Positions 1 to 9,736 of a stretch of 64,000 nt of DNA are shown piece after piece. Numbering within the stretch: the stretch's first letter is position 1; each line of letters begins with the position of its first letter. The stretch covers positions 9,581,390 through 9,645,389 of the forward strand of contig NC_089318.1 of assembly GCF_036669915.1 (NCBI RefSeq), written 5' to 3'. Made by a program: the position numbers and the translations under genes. A model generated the notes under the pieces. The model worked only from the letters and a program-made list of their open reading frames with translations. It ran no database searches and was not told the origin of the DNA. The DNA is from Pocillopora verrucosa. Taxonomy: Eukaryota > Cnidaria > Anthozoa > Scleractinia > Pocilloporidae.

Positions 1-579
1 CCTGAGACTCTGCAGGAGGCTTCTGTGTCTCTATTGGAGGAAGGCATTTCGAGTTTTCAGAGTTTTAACATAACTTGACATGTGGTCACCCAAAGGAGTG
101 AATTGTTGGGAAAAGTTTGGATGCAAAAAACACCAGGTTCAAATTATGTGAATATACCTCCTTTGAATAAATAGAAAAGTAAACTATACAAGTTGCCTTG
201 AAATTTGGTACAAAGACTCCCAAGATACCAACCTAAAAAACCATATGGGGGAATTCCGTGTTTCAAAATGGATCTCCCACAATGGCGCCTGGGCAATGCA
301 TATTGGGAAAAACATTTTGGTTAGCAAACTTGACCGATAGATTGCAAAGAAACCAATAAGAAAGTTGGAAAATCCCCACAAAGTTTCGGAGATCAACCCC
401 TCAAGATTGAATTGATTCACCAGTTGGCTGATTGAGCGATTGACCAACCAACCAAGTGACTGTGTTGACTTACATGTTAGCCTGTAGTGTTAATGATTGG
501 TTATTCTATGTAGTTACTGTGTTGTTTGTCTTTGTTTACAACAGCCTTGTGATGATTCGTTTCACTTTCTTTCTTACAG
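1..579 (+). other. Intron of SRD5A-like gene
   Basis: I find no coding exon here. The stretch ends in a pyrimidine-rich tract and a CAG acceptor (AG at 578-579) that opens the SRD5A terminal exon, so it is most simply the last intron of that gene. Short open frames on both strands show no recognisable domain. Confidence 0.6.
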
Positions 580-646
580 CTGGTATCTTACAAAGTTTGA
601 AGATTATCCAAAGTCACGTAAAGCTCTGATTCCTTTTGTTTTATGA
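580..646 (+). CDS. SRD5A1: Steroid 5-alpha-reductase, terminal exon (partial)
   Basis: This is the last coding exon of a gene that starts before the window. After the CAG acceptor the frame reads WYLTKFEDYPKSRKALIPF and ends VL, then TGA at 644-646. It closely matches the conserved C-terminus of 3-oxo-5-alpha-steroid 4-dehydrogenases 1 and 2 (human forms end in K-x-FEDYPKSRK-ALIPF-type sequence). These are multi-pass ER membrane enzymes that reduce the delta-4,5 bond of 3-oxosteroids with NADPH. The exon holds the C-terminal tail that follows the last membrane segments; the catalytic part lies outside the window. An AATAAA at 650-655 sits only a few bases after the stop, with another near 676. 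I cannot decide between SRD5A1 and SRD5A2, and the invertebrate gene may predate that split. Confidence 0.85.
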
Positions 647-649
647 AGC

Positions 650-655
650 AATAAA
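650..655 (+). promoter_or_regulatory. Candidate poly(A) signal of SRD5A
   Basis: A canonical AATAAA starts 4 bases after the SRD5A stop codon. A second AATAAA at about 676-681 and a third near 901 are alternatives, so the cleavage site is uncertain. Confidence 0.4.
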
Positions 656-1482
656 GAAAATCAGGGAAGGGATACAATAAATGAACATTAATTTTCAAAT
701 TTAGAATTGCTCCCTGATGTATCTTTTGTCTTACTGTGAATTGAGAACCAACTTTTTTACATCTATGGTACTTAATTATGATTTTTGCCAATTTTTTTTT
801 TTTCAATACTTAAGATGCTTTGTGTCAGTAAAAATATTCCCACACCGTTGGTTAAGTCTCCCATTCACTGTTCAGTATTTTATTGAACAACTCTTCCCCT
901 AATAAATTATTATTCATCAAAGATTACGAGTGTGAGGTTTTTCTCTGTTGACACATGTTTGCTACTATGATCTGTTTAGCTTGCATGAATGGGGAAAAAA
1001 ATGGAGAGGGGAACACAAAAAACTTTACATAATATGAATTATGAGAGTTGGTCTGTCATTGATGAGATCTGATCAGTTGAACACTTTCCCTTTTTTTGCC
1101 CTATCTGTTTTCAGTTCAAAAGACAATTTAAATGTGTACCCCAAGAGTTCAGACATTTTACATTTACACATTTTGGATCCTTCGCCATTCTTCCCTCCCC
1201 CGTGTCCCTCCCATTCCCGAATGAAACGCAGTTTATGAAGCATCGTTTAGAATCGCGCGATATCCGCGCGTGATCACGCTTTCCCAAGTGTGTTCCTGAC
1301 GACCAACCACGACTCGGCGCTGTGTGTGAAATCGAGGCTGGCCTTTCAAAAATTTGCCGCCATATTTTGTTTAGCGAAGTTGTGATTATTTTTGAGAGTT
1401 TGTGAGTTTTCACGCTCGTAAGTCAAGTTACGTTCCTTCACTGAGGAGTTATGGTGGATTTCAAAGTCTACAGGACGGTGTT

Positions 1483-4400
1483 ATGAATATTACGGAGTGT
1501 TTTCCAATGAGGAAGCGACGATCTATCGACAAGACTCCCGGACGATCTCACGACAATTCAGGTAGTTCATTTGGGAACCTTGCAATTCTTTACATGAATT
1601 GTTAATGTTTTTCAAAGTTTTATCCAACGATTTGTACCTTTGAACTAGCAGTCAGTGAACTTCAGTCGATAAAATGTGATTTGCTTTAGATTCAGCGTTG
1701 CATGTTTGGTATGAAATGGCGATAGTGATGAACGAATTGAAATGGCATGTAGCTAGCGTGAATGTTTTTTCCATGCCCAGTGAAGGAATAGTGTTTCATT
1801 TGTATTGTCGTGCTGTGCATGGACTGAATGCAGAATACAAGGGGGGCTTTTTAAGATAATTTGGTTTTATTAACGTAGTAGATAATATAAATTGGTCGCA
1901 ATAAAGGGTTTCTAAAGCTGATGTTTCGAGCGGTAGCCCTTCGTCCATCTACAGACTAGGTTAGTGGCCTAAAATCTCAAAGTCCATAGACTGTCACATA
2001 TTACGCCGTTATCTAATTACCGTCGTCAGAGCGAATGTGTGGTTTGTGAACTGAGTGTTCGTTCACCTTAACGTCGTGGTCTTTTTTCTTTCAGCCCTCA
2101 ACCGGTCTCCTCCTGTTAGTAGACTACGGCGAACTCCACGTCGCCTCGGAGGCAGCAATTGTAATAACTCACTGTTGGATCAGTCTCTAGAGATTGTATG
2201 GGACAATAATTCACCATCTCCTACAAGATTTTCACATGGTATGTTAGGTTGTGGGTATGTTATAGAAGTGAAATATTAACCTTGCCCTGGGTAGTTCGTG
2301 GCTGGGTTACTAGATAATCCAGGGTTAGTGTGAAATCTGCTTTCAGATCTGAAAGTTTTTACAGATAATTCAGTAACAATTTTTTTGTCTACAATTTGAT
2401 GATTGGATGCTAATAAAAATGAAAACAAGTCAATGTTACAGAAAATTTCATGAACAGACAACTTCCCTGAAAGTTATTTTTGCTTTCCTAAAAAAAGTGC
2501 AATGTCACATTTTCTCACTGGTTGAGCACTCCTTCAATCTGTACCCGATACTTGTTTATGTTGCCAACCAACTGCTGTACTGCTTAGCACATACCTCCAA
2601 AAGATTGCATAAAATAGCATTCTAGAACCTCTACATTCCAAAAATAATATTTTGAGGGGGAGAATGTCCCAAGACCTTGGGAAGAGGCTCTTGGATTGTC
2701 AGCTGTCTACACTCTGACTCATTAGGAAAGCTCATTGACTTCTAAAATGTTTATTGGTTTGGACCTTTTGTCATGCAATTGAGGGAGAAGCCCATCCATT
2801 TTTTTCATGTGAATGTGTTCAAGGAAATAAACTGTGTACTCAAGTAAATTTTTCTGTTGATTTGAAAGGGAAAAGGAAGAAACACCATGGAAGTGACAGT
2901 AGTAGCAGTGGGGGTGAAATTTCAGATTTGGTACAAAAGTTGGCTGATAAGGTAAATGGAGTACAGGGATGTGTTTGGATAAGGTTAATTTATTTCTTTA
3001 GCTACAGTCTTGGAATCACATGTACTCTAAGTAACATCAGTAGTAATATGTTAACTAATTAATGATAAGATTCTGTTTGACAGTCAATTGATGATCAAAG
3101 GTCAACTGACATTTAACCAATATTTAGGCGTTGGTAGAGATGTAAGCTAACTCTTGGGATACGTAGATATCAACTTATTGTTGGCTGAGTGTTTGGTAGT
3201 CACTGACTCCTCATCAGCCAACTATTGGTCTGTATATCAAGAAGAAAATGATCACTAACTGAAGAAGTTCTCAACTGTTTGACAAATTCTCCTTGTCAGC
3301 ACCTTAGGAAATGTGTAGAGAGCAGTATGGAGAATATACATGTACTGTTGTTAGGGTGTAAAGGGTTGTTTAGGTACCCATGATCTGGGTATTTTACCAG
3401 TACTCTTCACTCATTTATCAAGATACAAACCATAGTTTATAGAGTTTTTTTTTTCTGTCAGTCTGGTAGTACCCCTGACACAAATCCACCATTGCTAGCA
3501 TTGTGGATGTCCAGAGAAAACAACACATCAGCACAGGCCAACAGTGGTTATACTTCAAGAAAGGGAGACAGCAGTAGTGGGCAGAAGATCAAGGAATTCC
3601 AGACACCATCCCGGAGATCAAGGTAACTGGTTTCCTTGTCATTTTGTATCACTATTCAAATTAATTTGATTTCTGCCTGTTTTGCTGTAAGTTGGTAATA
3701 AAATATATATCTTTTTTGTAGACGACTTCTTCGGAAATGCAACAAATCCAAGATGAAACTTCTGAAACAGGACCTGGAACTTCTTGTACTTCCAGCAGAG
3801 AAAACAGGTTAAAATGGGGACTGAGACTCCATTAATAGAATGTATAGCATGGCTATCAAGACCTTATTTTATTAAGTCTATTTTTCAGAATGTTTCCTAT
3901 TATGGCAGTTGTTTCTATTGGGGTTTCACGTAATGCTGTTATTATTATTATCATTTAAAATGGTACTGTTATTATTGATATCATTGTTTTTATTATTATC
4001 ATTATTATCATTATTATTATTATTAAATTGTTTTTCCTTTACAGAAGAGGAAGCTACAATTAGGAAGGAGAGTTCAGAAAATTCAAGGTACATTAAGCTT
4101 ATCTTATAATATTTTTTCAGAGAATCTATTGCTTAGAGTTAAGCTCCACAAAATTTCTTTTTCCTCTCTTTCTTGCAGTGAAATGCAACAAAAAGCCAGC
4201 AAGGGCACTGGAGAAGTAAATCATGGTGTAAAAGTAAGGGGATCTGAAAGCTTAGAGGTCTTTGAGAACTGGGACTCTGATGAAGATGATCTGATTCTCA
4301 GCCAGATAGAGATTCCTGTTTTTAAAAATGCTATTCCAGAAACACAAGTTATGACTAGCACACAATTCTTGAGCAGTGGAGGAGAAATGCAGCAAAACAA

Positions 4401-5799
4401 TGAGTTAGGGCAGCCACCACTTACCAGAAATCACAGAATTAATGCAAATGTAGATACCATCGATAGTATTGTTACAGAGAGTTGGGATTTTGTTAACGAT
4501 GACACAGATGATGACTACATTCTTCAGACTGCTCTTGAGGATGTTGAAAAATCCCAGCAAGTTACCATTCCAACTGTCAGGAGAGTGTCACAGTTGTACA
4601 TAAAACCTGATATGCTCAATGTTAATGAGGAAAAAATAAAGGATTTGTGTGGTACAGGAAATGCTCTTGTAAAAAACAAGAGTGACATTACCAGGTCAAA
4701 GGACCAATGTTTTAGACTGCAGAATAATCCCATTCTACAAGTTCAAAGCACAAGAAAAAGGGACCATTCCTTTGTGCATCATTCTTCACTCCAAAGCAGC
4801 AATACTCTACAAACAAAAAAATTCACAACTACACATCAAAATAAGTCTGATCTAAAGATTACCACCAGTGTCACCCTACCACAAAAAAATCTTCAAAGAG
4901 CAGTACAACAACATACAATCTGCCAGGAGATTAACACTAACAATCAAGAATTCATGACACCACACAGCAACAAACCAGAAGGAAGTACACAAAGTGAGTA
5001 TTTCTTGTGTGATAACATGTGTTTCAAGAATACTTCAGTCTACTTAACAAAGTAGATTCCATGTTACTGTGCATCTGTTCAGTGATAGATCACAGGTGAC
5101 ATCAACATGTGGTAAGAACAAAAAGGGGCACACATGAGTAGCTGATTGTGTTGGTAACGTTCTTATCACAGTTTGAGGTCTTTGCTGATCTACACTGTAC
5201 TGCTGTTGAGGTCCCTGGGGCTACATGGGATCTGCTTGTTTTGAATAATAAAGGAGCAAAAAAGTGTTAATTGTGTTAATTTACAGACATGCATCTTTCC
5301 CAATTGATGATAAGTAAGTACTAATCAAAATGCATGCATAATTCAGCTTATTATTTATAAAAGAAAATGATAACTCTCTGTGGGTGTCTATTTTCCAACT
5401 CAGATACCCTCTAGGAGATAGGGTTTGAGAGAAAAATCACAATGGTGGAATTTTTCCCACTGCATTTGTTCACTTTTTCATCTGTCCACACTAACTTCCC
5501 CCTTATTGCCTGGTTTTGAAGGTCAAATATTCTGTTTATATTCATTAAATTTGCCTGTGTCTGGCGCCAGATTAGTAGAGTTAATTAAGGAACAAATTTG
5601 CCCTGGCTATTCATTGGTCATTGGTCTATTGCGACTAAGTTTGACTTTTATGAATTTGTGATTGAAATGATTTTTCTCCTGCTTTTAAGGAGGTTCCAAG
5701 ACAGCTAAATACTCCAAGGAAGAGATAGAAAGGAAAAAATTGGCTGCTCAATGTCGCCGGCGGCAAAAAATGGCACAGTTAAGTGAACTCAAACAATAA
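1483..5799 (+). CDS. ETAA1: ETAA1-like ATR activator, 8 exons, 506 aa
   Basis: Exons: 1483-1561, 2095-2238, 2869-2951, 3462-3622, 3722-3807, 4045-4087, 4179-4993, 5690-5799. All junctions are GT-AG and in frame. ETAA1 is recruited to stalled forks by RPA and activates ATR. Two hallmarks are visible. Exon 2 encodes EIVWDNNSP (Trp about residue 62), matching the ATR-activating-domain tryptophan motif of human ETAA1 (FWDQNSP). Exon 8 encodes KYSKEEIERKKLAAQCRRRQ (about 477-496), matching the RPA32-binding helix near the human C-terminus. Acidic W/D segments in exon 7 (ENWDSDEDDLIL and DDDYILQ) resemble the second RPA-contact region. At 506 aa it is much shorter than the human protein (roughly 900 aa). 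ATG 1483 is chosen as the first in-frame ATG; ATG 1507 gives MRKRRS, closer to the human start. Exons 5 and 6 are short and supported only by splice frame. Confidence 0.88.
1853..2045. repeat. Palindromic repeat, family C copy
   Basis: ETAA1 intron 1 contains the phrase GTTTCGAGCGGTAGCCCTTC and AATTTGGTTTTATTAAC-type ends. Related copies occur at about 42150-42320, 46455-46640 and 62738-62820. Boundaries are approximate and this copy is diverged. Confidence 0.5.
3245..3370 (-). repeat. MITE-like family A copy (partial)
   Basis: ETAA1 intron 3 has the reverse-orientation family A sequence, including TTCTCCTTGTCAGCACCTTA and the end GTTAGGGTGTAAAGGGTT. The same phrases recur at 7600, 18472, 20460, 42483, 49147 and 50459. 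Confidence 0.6.
3935..4025. repeat. ATT/ATC trinucleotide tract
   Basis: A degenerate run of ATT, ATC and CTG-type triplets lies in the pyrimidine-rich region just before ETAA1 exon 6. It gives a long hydrophobic but meaningless open frame. Confidence 0.7.
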
Positions 5800-5800
5800 A
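5795..5800 (+). promoter_or_regulatory. Poly(A) signal overlapping ETAA1 stop
   Basis: The last sense codon and stop CAA-TAA followed by A form AATAAA, so a canonical poly(A) hexamer overlaps the stop codon. A second AATAAA near 5908 is a more conventional candidate. Confidence 0.4.
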
Positions 5801-6819
5801 GACATACTGCAGGTGATTGAAAATGGTTTTGTTGTATGGTTTTCACTGTTTGCTGAACATTTGTCAATTTTATGAAGAATCCAATTCTTTATGTATATAA
5901 TAGAATGAATAAAACTGATTCAATACAGATGGCACACAGTTATATCTTATCTGATGTTGTGATTTGCCAGTGGCAAGTTGTCCAATTGTTTGCCTCAAAA
6001 GTCAATTCCCCTTACAGTGATCTGCTAAACATTGATAAAATATGATATTTGGTGTATTCTATATACAAGGCTAAAAGCTGAAAACGTTTGGTTTAAACAT
6101 TTTAATTTTTTTAGCCTTTTATATAGAATACATTTTACAAAGCAAACATTATGGACATGATATTTGGTCATAACCAAGTTCAATAATTGAATCATCATGC
6201 TTAAAGAGTGCAATTTTCATAATTATGGTTCACTCTTTGATAGCTTATGTGCATGTTTTTATGTATCCTCCCTTACATGTAAATTTATCTGCATTTTGTG
6301 GGGTTTTTTTGGTTAACGTACATCTGAGGGGTGCTATAGGGAAGTGCTCTGCTATTTTTTATGGGCAGCATGTGCATAACCTCACTGAAGCCCAGATTAT
6401 TTGTAATGTGGGAGCAGGCCCTCATTATTAGTGACTCAGCACAAGCATTTCCTGCCTGTATGAGGCCTTAGCAAGGCAAGCTGAGAGGAGTTCTGCAAGG
6501 GGTCTGGTACTGATACCAGACCCAGCAAACCAGTCATCTCAAATCCTCCTATGGGTAGAGACGCATCCAGCAGCACTAATAGTGAGGGCCCAAATGGCAG
6601 CAAACACAAGAAAGAAAAAGGAATTAGTCAATAAAAACTTGTCTAATATTTGATATTATTAATTAAAATACACCACACAAGTGAAAAGTACTTTTCATGC
6701 ACCCTGATTGGCTAGTTCAGAAGTGAATAGCATGCAGCACTCACCTTTGAGCAGCTGATGAGAAGAAATCATGCATCAAAAGTTAAATTTCCAACCATTC
6801 TTCAGTATATTGAAAGAAA

Positions 6820-7031
6820 TTAACTCTTTAACTTCCACGAGTGACCAAGACAGAATTTCTCCTTACAATATCAATACAACATCTAGCAGGCAAGTGATGA
6901 GAATAAAGAAAAATATCAATCTGGGGATTATAAGTTGATCCAATCCCAAATCCTCCAAACTAACTTCACAAGAACTGTATAGCAGACACCAAGGAGAATT
7001 ACTAATGAGATCTTGGGAGTTAAAGGGTTAA
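6820..7031 (-). repeat. MITE-like family B copy
   Basis: This is a nearly full-length copy. It begins TTAACTCTTTAACTTCCACG and ends GATCTTGGGAGTTAAAGGGTTAA, with imperfect inverted ends and internal CTCCTTACAATATC and AAGGAGAATTACT blocks. Seven or more related copies occur in the window. Confidence 0.7.
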
Positions 7032-7599
7032 CTCAGTTTTTGGTATTGGTGTGGTTAATATGCTAAATCAATATCTACTTCAGTGTCAGTGAAAGTGGAT
7101 GATATTTAACTTGCTGCACAGCTCAGTAAATATCCACCACTATTCACCTTCACTTTGGTGAATAATTGTTAATTAACAAATTATACTTAGTTTGGACCAC
7201 AGATGAATCATTCATAGACTGAGTAAAGTTTATCAATTTTATTGATAAATAATGTTGCTACAAAAATAACAAAAAGCTTTAAAAATTGTTAACATATGTT
7301 AAGATTTTCAATACATGACAAACCTAATCAATCTTTACAGGCATCAAGGATGATGACTCGCTGCTTTAATAATGACATATCCAAGGATAGTGACAATGCA
7401 CCATGGGGAAAACCCTCACTAGAAATTTCATAGTAACCTCCTATTTCTATTCAATCACCAGACTGGCAGTGAAACATAATTCACGTCCATGTGACTCTGT
7501 GTGCCCTTGTGAACTCAATTCATAAGGCTAAATGTTTTTATTTATTTGAACAATTTAACCCCCTAAGAATGGCCAGCACCTCATTTTCCCTAACAATAT

Positions 7600-7757
7600 C
7601 ACCCTTGAATTAAAAATTAAAGTCACAGAATAAGGAAATGATGATCATTTCAAGAAGCTCTTCATTGCCAGACAGAATCTTTTGTTGTCAGCACCTTAAG
7701 AAATGCATAGAGAGAGTATGTAGAATATGTATAGTGATGTTAGGGTGTAAAGGGTCA
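7600..7757 (-). repeat. MITE-like family A copy (partial)
   Basis: It shares TTGTCAGCACCTTAAGAAAT and GATGTTAGGGTGTAAAGGGT with the other family A copies and lacks one clear terminus. Confidence 0.6.
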
Positions 7758-9082
7758 CCTAAGTCCCACACTGTATCAGCTTACTACTTCTGTGAGAAAA
7801 ATCAAAGAAGAATTTGAACACCTTAAGTATTCTTTTATTGCAAAGTGCAGTAAAGACCATTGTGAGACCATGAGCATGTTATATGCCAACACAATACAGT
7901 CAATAAAAGGCAAGGGCATTTACAACCACTGGGCTGCTTCTATTTTCCGTTTTAAGGAATTTAGCATACATTTTTCTCATGTTTATCATTTGCAATCCTA
8001 AATTATCCTTCGTCTCTTTAATTACAGTTTTACAGCTACTCTTACTGACCAGCATTTAAGAGTTTGTAATAATTTAAAAAATGTTTAAGATTCTCTCAAA
8101 ACTTCTATATTACAGTGAAGTCTACTGAAGCTCAGGTGTTCCTACTTTCCCATATTGCACTGTTTTGAACAAGAATCATTCACAGGACATGTACTTGTTT
8201 GAGCATCCCACTGTTATCTGAATCTTTTTGCAGATGCCATAAATAATGGTACTGTATAACAAAAAGACAATTCTCTCACTGTCTGAACAGTTTGAATGAT
8301 GTAAATTTTAAATAAACAATGTTCACTTGAATGAACAGCAGTAGTTGCAATATTTGCAGTTGCAGCATCCCACCTTGCATTTTACCATGACAAAACATGG
8401 AAAGTATGTTGCTCTTTTTTATATACAAAGGAAAGAGCTCTACTTAAAAAGACCAACAGTTTTTTTGCCTCAAACTTCTGTGAACACCTTTGTGAGTACA
8501 AATGTTGTCTGAAAAGCAAATTCTATAGAAATTCATTCTGTACAATTACTGGAAATTTTATTCTACTAATGGAAAATTTTAAAAAATAAAACGTTGGGAT
8601 TTTAGAAAATAGTCAAAGACATTTTAAATTTCTATGTAAAGAAACCATTTTCTTGTAAAAAGATGATCATCATAATATTAATTGTATTTTCTATTGTATA
8701 ATAATTTGATGAGAAAAACATTAATGGAAAATTACCCTAAATGAACGATAGAGATTTCAAACCATCATATAATAACTTCAAAATATCAGTGCACAGGTGG
8801 TAATTTTGGCCTCTGCAGTTAATTCTACAAATATGGGTACCTGCTCACCAGAGTGTACTTATTTTTTCCCTTCAGTCAACAACCATTTTATAATGAGGAA
8901 CCCTCAGAGCATTTGCTCCATGCATTTTCACAAACAAAAAATTTTTTACCTACTAGTGATATATGATTGGCTAAGTTACCAGAGAAGAAATTTCTCGCAT
9001 TCAGGGGAGCAGGGGTTTATGGTAAAGCAGATAACACCTTCCCAGCCACACAGGCCAAAGGTTACATAATTTGTGCTTCAGA

Positions 9083-9736
9083 TCAGCAGTTCCAACTCCA
9101 TCCTCCACTTGTAGTAGAAGAGTTTGACCAACGAATGGATCCATCATCATACCAATTCTCAGGATTGTCAACAGGTTCACCCCACCCTGTGGGACTGTCA
9201 ATACCTTTGAGTTCCTTGCCACCATCTGGTCCCTTGGGTGGGTTTGGTATAGTACCTGGAGGAAAATGGTCAGAATCAGGATTTGTCTCCTGAGTATTAA
9301 ATTTTGCTGGTAATGGTTCCTGTTTTTTTGTCCAATTAGGATTATCCCATTCCTGGCTTGCTCCCTTCTCAAATTGCTGTGCATTCACACTCTTTTTGGG
9401 CTGTCCAGGCTGTGGCTTTTGTGATTTGTAGTACTTTCCAAACTTTTTATCTCTGAATCTTGGAGGAAAATTATTATTTGAGTCATGGTCTTCATTTGGA
9501 GCAACATTTACTTTGTTGATGTGGTTTTCAAGTTCATTATGAAACACAGATGTTGTTTTAATATCTCCTTGCCACTGTGGGCTACCCATTGAGGTCCTTG
9601 ACCAGTGGATGTCACCAGTGGAATCCACACAGGAGTCAACTTTAGTCTCTTCCAGTTGTAGCTGGCTAGAGGAGGAGGAAACAAAGTCACCAGTGCTTCC
9701 ATGTTTACCAGCCCCAATGCATTTTTCAACAGTTTC
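9083..9736 (-). CDS. GW module 3 (last exon of the GW gene)
   Basis: A 217-codon terminal exon homologous to modules 1 and 2, starting ETVEKCIGAGK. It keeps NNFPPRFRDKK, SQEWDNPNW, PPGTIPNPPKGPD and PTGWGEPVDNPENWYDDGS. It lacks the whole WDDWE/DDEDLDE middle segment (about 80 residues) and the RW of GPDRWGG. It ends with an extra GGWSWNC, then a stop. Confidence 0.75.
   Translation of the reverse strand, partial: ETVEKCIGAGKHGSTGDFVSSSSSQLQLEETKVDSCVDSTGDIHWSRTSMGSPQWQGDIKTTSVFHNELENHINKVNVAPNEDHDSNNNFPPRFRDKKFGKYYKSQKPQPGQPKKSVNAQQFEKGASQEWDNPNWTKKQEPLPAKFNTQETNPDSDHFPPGTIPNPPKGPDGGKELKGIDSPTGWGEPVDNPENWYDDGSIRWSNSSTTSGGWSWNC

Larger units (their letters stand above)
5800..9082. other. Gene-free spacer between ETAA1 and the GW gene
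   Basis: This holds both 3' UTRs (the genes converge) and repeats. I find no exon with conserved protein sequence on either strand; short open frames such as 7792-8001 lack splice support and similarity. A family B MITE copy (6820-7031) and a family A copy (7600-7757) lie inside. Confidence 0.6.
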
